Origin: Actinostola sp. cb2023
Taxonomy: Eukaryota; Cnidaria; Anthozoa; Actiniaria; Actinostolidae
Length of the DNA stretch: 64,000 nucleotides
Direction: 5' to 3'
Assembly (NCBI GenBank): GCA_033675265.1
Contig: JAUJYZ010001087.1
Location: forward strand, 372,001-436,000
Under the pieces are notes generated by a model, which did no database searches, was not told where the DNA came from, and was given only the letters and a program-made list of their open reading frames with translations. The position numbers were made by a program, and so were the translations under genes. Positions 47,528-58,809 of the stretch are shown one piece after another. How positions within the stretch are numbered: position 1 is the first letter of the stretch; the number at the start of each line of letters is the position of its first letter.

Positions 47528-49782
47528 TTAGGAGATTCCCAAAGTCCTTTGCGGTCGCCAGCTTCTTGCTTTCGGCCCGGACAACGATATTTGGAATAGG
47601 TGGATACAGCTATTTCAAAAAAGGTTAGATAGGTTGGTGAAGGTTTTGTTGCATCTTGGATCTTGCATACCAAGCCCGAAATGTATTGTGGATCATATAT
47701 AAATAATGTCAGCATGCACATACAGAAGAAAATATGCCGGCTCCATATTGCGAAGACAAAGCTTGGGAAAATTCCCAGAGTCCATATTCTTGTGACCTTT
47801 CATCGCCGCAAGATTCGGCTCGATCAATTTCCTTCTTACCTCGTCAGAACATTACTAGGGACCTTAAAATGTCGTTCACGAAGTTTAAAAAAAATCGTAC
47901 GAGGGAAAACCGTTTGGCAGCAGTTTTAGTGAAAATAGTGTCGTTTGAATATCAGCTGGCATTCACAAACGCAATGATAATTTTGAATAAACCGTCCAAA
48001 AGCAGAATGGTTGAATTAGTATTTGTGTTAAGCACAATAAAATCCAAGCAATATTGACGCGGAGCGGGCGAGTTAAAAAATACGGCAAACCGGTCATTCA
48101 TTATGCGGGAACCACCTTAAACATTTCTCAATGTTTAGATCTGAGATTAAACGATTATAGTCGGATCAAATCAGTGTTTGGTTACTTGTTGGGTGACTCG
48201 GTAGAACGTACAGAATTTGGAATCGCCCGGCACTCGACAACATAATACCGCCGGGCCAGCTCAGAATTTGTATAAACGACCAACATCGAGAAAACATACT
48301 TAGATTTTCTAGAACTAGTCAACTAGATATATTTTCGTGATTGATTCTGATAACTGACAACTGAACTTGCCCCTGCTTGACCTCCGGTGCCTCCTGATTG
48401 GTTTGTGATTTGTAATCTCTCTACTATGTGGTCAGACTTAATGTTTCCACCTTCCTTTTATTTTTATAACCACGAACAAAAAAAAAACAAAAAAAAGGCC
48501 ATCTCCTATTAAAACTCCTGCCCCAGCCTTCGCACGAGTAATGATGTCTGCGTTGACGTCACTGAATTACCATATCAACATTTCAAACCTTCATAACTCG
48601 CAAATGCGAAGCTCAAATAACCATCCCACTATTCACTTTATATGTAATCGATTTTCAAAATAAACAAATAACCCTGATATGCACTTTAACATAGTGTTTT
48701 CCTTTATATACTCATCTGCATATATTAACTAATCCCCAGGGATCATATTTACAATTCAAATGGCGTGTGAATAGCATCAACAAACGCAAATAATAGCCAA
48801 TCGTTTGTCTTTATTAAACAAAATTTGTCTTGTGATTAGCTACTACTATCCTAGTGCCATTGTACAATACATTTTAAGATATCAAAAATCAGAGAATAAT
48901 AGTGGGACATATTGCACCCATTTGGTATACACCTAATTGCATAACAGTTGTTGGGCCAACATTTGTGACAGCTATGACCAAAAGGAATTATGGGAAATTT
49001 ACATTTTCAAATAACATAAATGGAAACCTTTCTATTCATTCTAACTTGTAGTGTTTAGACTGAACTGTTCTTGTTTTATCTTGTTTGTTTTTTAACTCAA
49101 CTTTCTTTTACGTGCCATTATTCAGCATCAAGAGAAAATGAGGTAAGAGAAGACATCTACCATACTCCATAACCATCATCGTGATTTACGATGCTATTTT
49201 TAGATCATAAGCTGGCGTCGTTGACAATGGCCAAAATCTAAAATAACTACTCTGTCAATATGCAGATATCAACCTGATCAGGCTATTCGAAATGAAGGGT
49301 CTGTTAAATCATTGGCCTCACTATGTTGGCTTTTGCGACTACACAACTTTGTTCGAATATGATGACATAATCTGCCCCACAAACTTTTACATTTCTTTAC
49401 ATCTTGCGACTTTGTGTTTCATCTTTTGTATTTTGTTTAGAAAACCTACCTAACTTGGAATAAGTTAGTAAAATACCTCTAACGTCGCAAATAAATCTTC
49501 ACAATTCTGGCTTACTTAAAATCTTACATGATTGTCCACCCGACAACCATTATGCAATCTGGCACATTATGGTAAGGTAAGGCTTGATATTAACCAGGCC
49601 TCAATTATTCAAAGAGTGGATTAGTGAGTGCTGAATGGTGGATACATTGATGCTGTTATCCAATAACTTAATTAATCCACTGGATAAGGGCTTACAAACA
49701 CACCCTCATCAGTACGTAATTATTGTACAGCACAATTGGGTTATTCTATTGTTTCTACTATTTGAAATTGCATTATATTTTT
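47528..49782. other. No recognisable gene; one half-repeat
   Basis: Two overlapping plus-strand ORFs (47663-47929, 47734-48057) match no family I know. At 48541-48625, gacgtca...aactcgcaaatgcgaagctc is related to the inner arm of the TTAA element at 61693-62152. Confidence 0.5.
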
Positions 49783-50108
49783 GAATAAAGAAGAATACTA
49801 GTGCTAGTCACTGTGTGTTAGAACTGTTAGTTTCGTCCTACTATGGAATAAAGAAGAATACTAGTGCTAGTCACTGTGTGTTAGAACTGTTAGTTTCGTC
49901 CTACTATGGAATAAAGAAGAATACTAGTGCTAGTCACTGTGTGTTAGAACTGTTAGTTTCGTCCTACTATGGAATAAAGAAGAATACTAGTGCTAGTCAC
50001 TGTGTGTTAGAACTGTTAGTTTCGTCCTACTATGGAATAAAGAAGAATACTAGTGCTAGTCACTGTGTGTTAGAACTGTTAGTTTCGTCCTACTATGGAA
50101 TAAAGAAG
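49783..50108. repeat. 63-bp minisatellite derived from the annexin stop-codon region
   Basis: Five near-identical 63-bp units. On the minus strand each unit begins with the last codons of annexin (cttctttattccatagtagg, ending gaaactaa) and continues into 3' UTR sequence. The unit nearest the exon is the functional one; the others lie downstream of the stop. 63 is a multiple of three, hence the long plus-strand ORF, which is an artefact. Confidence 0.92.
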
Positions 50109-50204
50109 TTTCTTGTAGTCACCACTGCAGTCTCCCTCTATCATCTTGTACACAGTTTTGTGATATTTCTGCAAGAACGCTTGTTTAATCTCCACTAAAT
50201 CAAT
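50079..50204 (-). CDS. Annexin, last coding exon
   Basis: 126 nt in phase 0 from acceptor ttatag. It encodes IDLVEIKQAFLQKYHKTVYK and GDCSGDYKKLLYSIVG, ending GRN-stop at 50079-50081. This is the second half of the final annexin repeat. Annexins are cytosolic proteins that bind acidic phospholipid membranes through calcium. The aspartate of EGDCSGDY sits 39 residues after GAGT of the preceding exon, completing the GxGT-(38)-D/E type-II calcium site. It is separated from that exon by an 8.05-kb intron holding Gypsy-2. Orthology to a numbered annexin cannot be decided. Confidence 0.93.
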   Translation of the reverse strand: MDLVEIKQAFLQKYHKTVYKMIEGDCSGDYKKLLYSIVGRN

Positions 50205-51099
50205 CTATAAATTAATCAATAATAACATCATCATATAATGTGTATCACTTGTATGGATCAGTAGTTCTTTAAAATACTTGATACAATTGAAGGGGTACAA
50301 ATACAGACTTTACAAGTACTCAATGTATTTCACTCTCCCCATGGGAATTATTGATATTGAACTATTTGAAACCACACGAGTTCAGATTATTTCCAAATTG
50401 CACAAGATAAAATAGATGATTTTCCATACAAACAGCCTTGGCTTAGGGATCAGCCAAAAACAGATCAAAATCAAAGTTTCTTTGAAATAGGTGTATACAT
50501 CCACAGGCCTCCCAACCTCAACATTTGTATCGTGTTTCATCGGTGTCAGTTGTATGATTGGGATTCCTGTGGTGTGTATCGTTATTGTGTTAAACATCAA
50601 AAGTTGAATGGGTCTGCAAGTCCGGTTTGAAGGGTTTTAATCGAGGACACATGAAGCTACTCAAGTAGGTTTACAACATGGCGGCTTCGAAGGGCCTTAC
50701 ACAGGAAGCCCAACGGCTACAATATGCTAATATCTTCCTTTTTTTTACAAAACAAAGAACTCAATTCATGCTACATTATATGTTGCAATGTACTTGAATA
50801 AAGGGTTTCAACAAACAATGAAAAAACAATGTTTTAAGAATTATAGTCTCTTAGATATGATGGCTTCTTCACATTACGACCACTACGGGTAGTATATTCT
50901 ACTGCTGGGGTTGGTCGACTGTCAGTGGAGGCCAATGGTACACCTTGTGGCTGCAGTAGCTACTGTTGTGTCACTTGGTACTGCTGTTGCTTGAGGGGGT
51001 ACTTGAGGGTTGACTGCTGTATTTGTAGTCTGTTCTTGGTAGCTGTTTCTGGTGACACTGCAGAGCTGTAGTGTTCAGGATTTTTATGGAGGTGCTTCC

Positions 51100-51252
51100 T
51101 CAGTGTTGCGTCGAAAGATCCTTCCATCTTCAGTGCGTATTTGGTTTGATCTAACATCAACTTGTTTCTCTACCTTTGCTTTGATGAACTTTGGGTCTCT
51201 CTGTTGTGGCTTGACTCTTACCACATCTCCGTCGCTTTAACTCTTTTGAAGA
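51100..51252 (-). pseudogene. Gypsy-2 integrase C-terminal domain
   Basis: The minus frame reads GDVVRVKPQQRDPKFIKAKV then RTEDGRIFRRNTEEAPP, the usual closing motif of Gypsy integrases, displaced 2.4 kb from the core by the minisatellite and the TIR element. Downstream it becomes glutamine/threonine-rich without known motifs before the 3' LTR. Confidence 0.8.
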
Positions 51253-51268
51253 CTTATCATAGTAGAAA

Positions 51269-52166
51269 GCACTATAAAAGGGGAGCTACCTAGGACAAGT
51301 TCGTTGGATCTGTCAATCAAATCAACCGAGACGTCACAGAGAGAGGATCTCAAGAACTGCAAGCTCAAATGAACTCAAATGAACAAGAAACTGTGGAAAT
51401 AAATACTACAACGCACATGGATAATTTTTGTTGTACAATTCACTATTACTTTTCACTTTGGTAAAATAAATTATGGTACTTTGAACTGGAACCGTAAGCC
51501 GTTTTGAAGTCGCACGGCTCTAGTATTCTGCTTTTCGTTTCTTTCGTAGGTTATCCTAAAATTTACCCGCCAAGACATGGAAATGCCACTTAAATTAAAT
51601 ATACTCAAAGCATAGGTTTCGAAACCTTACCGGCCTTTACCATAAAAGTACAGAGATGTACAAATGCTCAACACATTTACCTCGTAACAAGACGCCTTCG
51701 CGGCGAACGACGTCGTTCGTCTTGTTATGGTACGAACGTAACTTGTGTAATGAAAACAATGCTCTTGTCGTTTTATTTAGAAATGACCGAACATAGTTTT
51801 ATGCTTGGAAATGCTTATAACAGGCAAAGAGGATTTCGCTTCAGTAATTTGTAGGCCTGGATAAGAAGTACGGATGTTGATTGTTGTGATACATGGCGCG
51901 TGAAATTCAAAACATTCTTCGGTACGCGTGGTGCGACTGAAAATCGTATAGATAACTACCGAATACGAAATATATTGACACGTCCGTCTATTATAACTGT
52001 TTTAGACGTAAATGTACAATTTTTTCATCGACTTTGCTGTTGAAATGTGACTTTATTAAGAAAATCATTTCACCCCGTTGTTCAGCAATGTTCAACCATT
52101 GTCCGCCATATTCAAACTCATTATCATTCAAAAAATTGAGGTCGGAGCAACGCCCTTTTATAGTGC
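51269..52166. mobile_element. TIR element (gcactataaaaggg) inside Gypsy-2 integrase
   Basis: Ends gcactataaaagggg and ccttttatagtgc are inverted. The left 260 bp is shared with 37093-37370. A TATA-like box lies in the TIR. No transposase recognised. Confidence 0.7.
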
Positions 52167-52247
52167 GCCCTCGTGTTTAACATCAGGGACTACCTCTGGT
52201 TTGAGTAGTTTAGCAGACATCGGTAGGAATCTTTGCTCTACGATTTA

Positions 52248-53625
52248 ACATGCGTTGAGATGGCGAGACCCCCAGTCCCTCAGTGGGTGTGTTCAGGAAG
52301 TTCATTAGAGCTAGACAGTGGTCTGCATGTGCGTTGAGATGGCGAGACCCCCAGTGGGTGTGTTCAGGAAGTTCATTAGAGCTAGATAGTGGTCTGCATG
52401 TGCGTTGAGATGGCGAGACCCTCAGTGGGTGTGTTCAGGAAGTTCATTAGAGCTAGATAGTGGTCTGCATGTGCGTTGAGATGGCGAGACCCTCAGTGGG
52501 TGTGTTCAGGAAGTTCATTAGAGCTAGACAGTGGTCTGCATGTGCGTTGGGATGGCGAGACCCCCAGTGGGTGTGTTCAGGAAGTTCATTAGAGCTAGAC
52601 AGTGGTCTGCATGTGCGTTGAGATGGCGAGACCCCCAGTCCCTCAGTGGGTGTGTTCAGGAAGTTCATTAGAGCTAGATAGTGGTCTGCATGTGCGTTGA
52701 GATGGCGAGACCCCCAGTGGGTGTGTTCAGGAAGTTCATTAGAGCTAGATAGTGGTCTGCATGTGCGTTGAGATGGCGAGACCCTCAGTGGGTGTGTTCA
52801 GGAAGTTCATTAGAGCTAGATAGTGGTCTGCATGTGCGTTGAGATGGCGAAACCCTCAGTGGGTGTGTTCAGGAAGTTCATTAGAGCTAGATAGTGGTCT
52901 GCATGTGCGTTGAGATGGCGAGACCCTCAGTGGGTGTGTTCAGGAAGTTCATTAGAGCTAGACAGTGGTCTGCATGTGCGTTGAGATGGCGAGACCCCCA
53001 GTGGGTGTGTTCAGGAAGTTCATTAGAGCTAGATAGTGGTCTGCATGTGCGTTGAGATGGCGAGACCCTCAGTGGGTGTGTTCAGGAAGTTCATTAGAGC
53101 TAGATAGTGGTCTGCATGTGCGTTGAGATGGCGAGACCCTCAGTGGGTGTGTTCAGGAAGTTCATTAGAGCTAGATAGTGGTCTGCATGTGCGTTGAGAT
53201 GGCGAGACCCTCAGTGGGTGTGTTCAGGAAGTTCATTAGAGCTAGATAGTGGTCTGCATGTGCGTTGAGATGGCGAGACCCTCAGTGGGTGTGTTCAGGA
53301 AGTTCATTAGAGCTAGATAGTGGTCTGCATGTGCGTTGAGATGGCGAGACCCTCAGTGGGTGTGTTCAGGAAGTTCATTAGAGCTAGATAGTGGTCTGCA
53401 TGTGCGTTGAGATGGCGAGACCCTCAGTGGGTGTGTTCAGGAAGTTCATTAGAGCTAGATAGTGGTCTGCATGTGCGTTGAGATGGCGAGACCCTCAGTG
53501 GGTGTGTTCAGGAAGTTCATTAGAGCTAGATAGTGGTCTGCATGTGCGTTGAGATGGCGAGACCCTCAGTGGGTGTGTTCAGGAAGTTCATTAGACCTAG
53601 ATAGTGGTCTGCATGTGCGTTGAGT
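52248..53625. repeat. 71-bp minisatellite expanded from the integrase coding sequence
   Basis: About 19 units of 71 bp (two carry a 10-bp extra, ccccagtccctcag). On the minus strand a unit reads LALMNFLNTPTEGL then GVSPSQR in one frame, a usual post-core segment of Gypsy integrases (..L..NTP..GLG.SP.QR). The array sits exactly where that segment belongs, between KTVK of the core and the C-terminal domain, so the unit is the integrase gene itself in tandem. 71 is not a multiple of three, so each unit shifts the frame. Confidence 0.92.
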
Positions 53626-54366
53626 GCCTTCTGCTCTTAACTGTCTTGACACTATTTTCGGCTTTGCCATTAGACTACGCATAAGTAGGAGAGCTTGTTC
53701 CATGTTGAATAGTGTAGGTCTCTGTAAAACGCTTAAATTCGCCACTAGTGAACTGGGGACCGTTGTCCGTCATCAGCTTATCGGGTAGACCATACCTTGC
53801 TATGTGCGCTTTAAGTTTTGTGATCACCTCCTTAGAAGACTTTGAATACAGCCTGTCTACTTCGAAGAAGTTTGAATAACGGTCAGTAGTCACCAGATAG
53901 TCTTTGCCATGAAAGTCAAATAAATCAGCAGCGATAGTTTCCCATGGTCTTGTTGGTTGTTCATGGCATATCATTGGTTCTTTCTGCTGTTCCGTCTTGT
54001 AGCTGTTACAAATATCACACTGTGACATGTACTCTGTTAAGTGTTCATTGATTTTGGGCCAGTAAAAGGCCTCTCTAGCTCTTCTTAGGGAACCTTGAAT
54101 TCCAAGATGGCTAGAGTGCAGTTTGTTCATCATGGTGGTTCTGAGTGCAGCTGGTATACACGTTCTCCTTTAAAAATGACGCCATTTTGTATGACGAGTT
54201 CATCACGAAAAGAGTAATAGCAATGTAATTGTGATGGCAAGCGATCATTGGTCTCAGGCCATCCATCCTTGATGACTGTAGCCAGAGCTTGTAAGTCTGG
54301 GTCCTCTTCTGTGTACTTCTGGATACTCACGATTGTTGTATCTCTCAATGGTAAAAAGTGAAGCAT
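53626..54366 (-). pseudogene. Gypsy-2 integrase, N-terminal and core parts
   Basis: Frame 54130-54366 is the linker (EEDPDLQALATVIKDGWPE, GVIFKGERVY). Frame 53675-54133 has the H2C2 zinc-binding module (HSSHLGIQGSLRRARE...CDICNSYK), first core aspartate in ETIAADLFDFHGKDYLV, and the second in KLMTDNGPQFTSGEF. After a TAG the same frame continues with SNGKAENSVKTVKS, containing the third acidic residue. The DDE triad is thus all present but separated by a stop. It then runs into the 71-bp array. Confidence 0.9.
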
Positions 54367-54438
54367 GTTTATAGCTTCTGCATCTTTTGCTGTAGCTGAT
54401 CTGTCATCGTCAACATTAAAAACTACACGATCTGATTC

Positions 54439-55640
54439 TTAAACATGTAGATCATCACTGTTGGGGTAGGCACGACTCAACGTGTCAGCCATGTACATCT
54501 GTGTACCACGTTTGTAGACCACATCAAACTCAAACTTCTGTAGACGTAACAGCATTCTTTGGAGCCTTTTCGGCGCACTAAGCAGACCTTTCTTCGCAAT
54601 GCATTCCAATCGCTTGTGGTCCGATTCAACTAGGACATTTCTTCCATACAGGTATTCTGAGAACTTCTCCATCCCAAAGACAACAGATAGCAGTTCTTTT
54701 TCAATCTGGGCATAGTTTACTTCCGTTGGCGTTAATGCCCTTGATGCATATGTAATGGGTTGTCCATCTTGCATCAGGCATGCGCCCAGTCCACCTTTGG
54801 AGGCATCACATTGTAGTACTGATTGTTTCTCTGGATCAAAGTACATCAGCACAGGGACTTCTGTAAGGATCTGTTTAGTATCCTGTAGAGCTTTACCGTG
54901 TATGGTCTCATCCCAGAACTCATTTGATTTCTTGATGAGATCTGTGAGTGGTTTGGTCACATCTGTGAGCTTGGGTGCAAATCGTTGCACATAGTTGACA
55001 ATGCCGAGGATTCTCTGAACTCCCTCTTTGTCAGTAGGGATAGGTATGTTAACAATGGCCTTTATCTTGTTAGGGTCTGGCTTGAGACCTTCGTCTGTAA
55101 GGACATGTCCCATGTAAGATACTTGTTTCTGTTTAAACTGCATTTTCTCTTTGTTTAGCTTTATACCCTCGAGACGACACCTTCCGAGGACAGCTTTGAG
55201 GTAATCATCATGGTTCTTGTCAGCTATCTCATCGGTTGACCCTGTTCCAAAAACAAGAATGTTGTCAGCAATGGCTATTGCTCCTTCTAGAGACATGTCA
55301 ATTCTTCTTTGGAATTCTTCAGGTGCCGGTGAAAGGCCAAAGGGCATTCGCAGCCAGCAATATCTTCCCCAGGGGGTGTTAAATGTTGTAAGGTCGCTGC
55401 TGGGTTCATCGAGTTGTATCTTGGCATCAAGTACTGTAAACACACGTGCATTGGCTAGCAGTGGCAAGACATCTTCTATTGTTGGTAATGGGTATTGGTT
55501 TCTTTTGAGGGCCTTATTTAGTGGCTTTGTGTCTATACACAATCGGACTTTTCCATTGCGCTTGGTCGTAACTACAAGGGAGCTAATCCATTCAGTGGGT
55601 TTCTCTACTTTCTCAATTATATAGACAGTCTCTCCAGCTC
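54439..55640 (-). pseudogene. Gypsy-2 reverse transcriptase and RNase H
   Basis: Starts with PTEWISSLVVT near 55.6 kb; a break precedes the 367-codon ORF (54439-55542). RT motifs: FTVLDAK (first aspartate), then a deletion of about five residues before the QLDEPSSDLTTFNTPWGRY block; RMPFGLSPAPEEFQRR; and IADNILVFG, where the usual second aspartate of the (Y/A)xDD box is asparagine. RNase H motifs: LQCDASKGGLGACL, EKELLSVVFG and ESDHKRLE, ending at MYMADTLSRA. Loss of a catalytic aspartate means this RT should be inactive even if translated. Confidence 0.9.
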
Positions 55641-55653
55641 AGCTTGAAGTTTC

Positions 55654-56089
55654 TTACAGTGGGACACGCCTCGGTGGAACTGGGGTTACTGACTCGTCAA
55701 ATTCAAGGTGTAGCTTACCTTCCAGTTTGCCTTCACCACTGAACACATCGGTATAATCTTTTACAATACTTTGTACTGTCATACTGTCCTGATCCTCCAT
55801 CTTTGATGTTATAGATAATATGTTGTGATGGTTGATTGTTAACAGTTGCATCTGCTCACATGTCTTTAGTCCAATAATTGACTTGCATCTTCCTTTCACA
55901 ACAAAGAAATCTACTTTGTATTCATTGTTATTCTTTAGGTTAACCACACTAAGTGACTTCTTGCCAATGGGCTTTACTTGTGACTTATTTTTATACATTA
56001 CCAGAGTTTTGTTGCACTTGTCAAGTTTGCTTGCTTCAGTGATTCCACAAAGCTTTGTAAGTGTGTCATCAGAAAGTGCATTCACAGTT
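55654..56089 (-). pseudogene. Gypsy-2 protease remainder and pre-RT region
   Basis: Open frame beginning just after the MITE (VNALSDDTLTKLCG), through KVDFFVVKGRCKSIIGLKTC, the flap/second half of a retroviral-type protease, to KLHLEFDESVTPVPPRRVPL, the tether before RT. There is no stop within it, and the catalytic aspartate lies on the far side of the MITE. Confidence 0.85.
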
Positions 56090-56487
56090 AGCCACTTTAG
56101 AAACGAGTAAAGGACTGGGAACGAGTTTTGAGAATTAATCTAATTAAAAAATGAACCCCATCACAAGAAAGAGCATATCACAATTAGCATTAATACAAAG
56201 TTTCAAAAGGTTTTGTTAGATATTGAGCAAGTAACAGCTTTCCAAAAATCGGAAAAATTACAAAGAAATGTATGTTTAGTAGGGACGCTTGTCCCGAGTA
56301 ACCATACATTTCTTTGTAATTTGTGCAGTTTTTAAATGTCTACAGTTCAGTTGCTGTTTCTCCGAACCCTATCAAACTCCTAAAACTTACTAATTCTGAT
56401 ATGCTCTTTCTTGTGATGGGGTTCATTTTTTAATTAGATTAATTCTTAAAACTCGTTCCCAGTCCTTCACTCGTTTCTAAAGTGGCT
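56090..56487. mobile_element. MITE inserted at the Gypsy-2 protease active site
   Basis: Long inverted arms (agccactttagaaacgag, aaggactgggaacgag) with flanking AGTT on both sides (56086-56089 and 56488-56491). It lies one codon after the Asp-Ser-Gly-Ala motif. Counting a single AGTT keeps the protease frame continuous across the site, so the protease was intact at this point when the element landed. Related to 4296-4644. Confidence 0.82.
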
Positions 56488-57290
56488 AGTTGCTCCACTG
56501 TCTGAAACTTCTCTTCAATATTGTTGACAGCTAAAGTGACAAATACCTTGTGAGGGTGTTCCTCATGGTGCATTGAATCAATATATTCATCATCCTCTAC
56601 TGTAGCTAGATATTCAGCATCAGAATCTGTGTCATCTTGGGTTTCTATTTGGTAAGTCACATACTCTTCTGGGTTACCTTGTTCTACTGTGTTAACAGGT
56701 GCTCTTCTGGTTTGTCTTTGCCTACTAGATTTGCACATGGATGCCCAGTGGTTGGGTTTTCCACAGGACGAACATTCTTTTCCCCAGGCAGGGCACTTGT
56801 TGCGGTCTTTGATGTGTTTTCGACCACAAAACATGCATTGAATAATTAATTGAGGTTTTCTTGCTCTTGTTGACTCTTGTCTGGCTGACCTGGCCTGTAC
56901 TGTGTTCACTTCCTGCTGACTCATGAAGTTGTGAAGTTGACTCATGGGTGCGACATATATATTTACATTAAAGTGAGCTTAGGCATATTGAGGAGCTTCT
57001 TACGTGTAGCATTATCACGGATTCCAATAACGATTCTATCTCTAAGCAAGTCGTCTTCTAAGCTTCCAAAAGCTGCAGGTTTTAGCTATGCATCTACAGA
57101 CTCACCCTCTTGTTGTACTCGAACGTTGAAATTGTAGCGTTCAAAGGTCTCGTTCTTTTGTTCAATGCAGTATTCCTCAAGCTTTTTAATCACAACATCG
57201 ATATCATCCTTCTCTGCATCACTTTCAAAGGTGAGACCATCGAAGATGTCAAGGCCGTCTGATCCCAGGCATGTTATAATAATAATTAAT
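56488..57290 (-). pseudogene. Gypsy-2 gag and protease start
   Basis: The N-terminal part (about 56950-57290) shows FESDAEKDDIDVVIKKLEEY, an EQKNETFERYNF-type gag core and LRDRIVIGIRDNATRKKLL, with stops and a short internal deletion. The 56439-56945 frame has two zinc knuckles (CMFCGRKHIKDRNKC and CSSCGKPNHWASMC), then an acidic linker. Just before the MITE, the aspartic protease motif Asp-Ser-Gly appears in a shifted frame at about 56492-56506, so one small indel precedes it. Gag packages RNA; protease matures the polyprotein. Confidence 0.82.
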
Positions 57291-57707
57291 AATGACTTTA
57301 TAGTGTCATTGTATTTAGTTTATACAACTAATTGGGGACACTATAATAAATAATGTTAGGAATGTTGCTCAGTGTTCTAAGCGTTTTGTTTTCTCTCGGC
57401 CCCTTCACTGGCATTGGATAATTAACGGGCTGTCGTTGTACAGCCTGGCTCGTACCAGCTGTGTTCGGTTCCTCTTCGTCTCCCATAACTTTGATAAATT
57501 CGATAAAAAACTTGCAAACTTATTATTAACATTATTTTCTTTGTGTTCCGTATTAGTTACACGAGTAATACAAAGTCGATTTGAGCGACACTCCAGGACC
57601 ACGTGCTTTCGTAGGAAGACAAGCCGTCGGTCGTGTTCAAACTTGAAACTTGAACTTTTTGTCGATCCACAACCAGCAAAAATGTAGTTCCTATACTTCT
57701 GACACCA

Positions 57708-57865
57708 TGTATCGTTATTGTGTTAAACATCAAAAGTTGAATGGGTCTGCAAGTCCGGTTTGAAGGATTTTAATCGAGGACACATGAAGCTACTCAAGTA
57801 ACATGGCGGCTTCGAAGGGCCTTACACAGGAAGCCCAACGGCTACAATATCCTAATATCGTTACA
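57708..57865 (-). repeat. 5' LTR of Gypsy-2 and primer binding site
   Basis: 158 bp, minus strand from tgtaacgatattagg to aacgataca; the ends are near-inverted (tgtaacg / cgataca). Directly after it, tggtgtcagaag (57707-57696) is a typical tRNA primer binding site starting tgg. The 3' copy has about 8 extra bases (gtttacaa) and a changed first few bases next to its polypurine run (aaaaaaaagg). Confidence 0.88.
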
Positions 57866-58255
57866 TGGTGTAGTTCAACGGTCATTTGTATGAGTTCGAT
57901 ACATCGTTTCTCAAAAGCATTCTTTTACTACAAAACTACACAGGAGGCTTGAACAACTATTATTCTTTATTTCGAGTAATGTTTTAGAGAACGATGTAGT
58001 AAAAGAATGCTTTTCAGTGAGAAACGATGTATCGAACTCATACAAATGACCGTTGAACTACACCACAGGAATCCCAATCATACAACTGACACCGATGAAA
58101 CACGATACAAACGTGAGGTGCGGAGGCCTGTTGTCAAAATAAAACTTTGATGATATAACGACTGTGGTATACTATTCACCACAGCTCTTGACCAATCGAA
58201 AGGGTGTGGTAAAAATAAGGGATGTTCCTTACAATTCTGTTAAATACACATTTAC

Positions 58256-58368
58256 CTCTGAGCGTGAGACAATAACACGGATCAGCAATGCATCATTGGT
58301 ACCAGCTCCTTTCATTGATTTCCACAGACGATCAGCAAAGTAATCAGCAGGGTTACGAGCACATTGGA
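58256..58368 (-). CDS. Annexin, penultimate visible exon
   Basis: 113 nt between acceptor tttgtttag (58370-58369) and donor gag|gtaaat (58255). It encodes the end of repeat 3 and first helices of repeat 4: [20 protein letters not shown] then [28 protein letters not shown] is the annexin signature and MKGAGT carries the calcium-binding loop. Phase matches the exons on both sides (2 + 37 codons). The downstream intron was enlarged by a foldback element and a Gypsy retrotransposon. Confidence 0.95.
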
Positions 58369-58389
58369 CTAAACAAACCAAACACAGAA

Positions 58390-58797
58390 TAAACACTACT
58401 GTAACAAGTCTATGAATGGGAATTGATATCAATACTCTACTACTGTAACAAGTCTATGAATGGGAATTGATATCAATACTCTACTACTGTAACAAGTCTA
58501 TGAATGGGAATTGATATCAATACTCTACTACTGTAACAAGTCTATGAATGGGAATTGATATCAATACTCTACTACTGTAACAAGTCTATGAATGGGAATT
58601 GATATCAATACTCTACTACTGTAACAAGTCTATGAATGGGAATTGATATCAATACTCTACTACTGTAACAAGTCTATGAATGGGAATTGATATCAATACT
58701 CTACTACTGTAACAAGTCTATGAATGGGAATTGATATCAATACTCTACTACTGTAACAAGTCTATGAATAGGAATTGATATCAATACTCTACTACTA
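58390..58797. repeat. 44-bp minisatellite in an annexin intron
   Basis: Nine units (atgaatgggaattgatatca, atactctactactgtaacaa, gtct), identical except for one substitution in the last. It fills most of the 441-bp intron, lying between donor and acceptor. Confidence 0.95.
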
Positions 58798-58809
58798 TTC
58801 CATATTTAC

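Larger units (their letters stand above)
50575..57865 (-). mobile_element. Gypsy-2, full-length LTR retrotransposon, coding decayed
   Basis: Minus-strand element of 7.29 kb. The 5' LTR is 57708-57865 and the 3' LTR about 50575-50740. Flanks read tggtg on both sides (50570-50574 and 57866-57870), a 5-bp target duplication confirmed by the intact opposite arm of the host foldback. Order: gag, protease, RT-RNase H, integrase, as in Gypsy/Ty3 elements. Disruptions: a MITE in protease, stops and small deletions in gag and RT, a 71-bp tandem expansion in integrase, and a second element (51269-52166) before the integrase C-terminus. Confidence 0.93.
50463..58150. mobile_element. Foldback element in the annexin intron, split by Gypsy-2
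   Basis: The left arm (about 50463-50574, continuing at 57871-57950) and right arm (about 58004-58150) are inverted repeats. Both contain aggcctcc, gtatcgtgtttcatcggtgt, ggattcctgtggtgtag and gagttcgatacatcgtttct. The left arm is interrupted at ctgtggtg by Gypsy-2. The intact right arm shows the uninterrupted target with a single tggtg. Confidence 0.85.

Noticed and set aside
49815..50198. 127-codon plus-strand ORF
   Set aside because: It is antisense to the annexin last exon and the 63-bp array derived from it.
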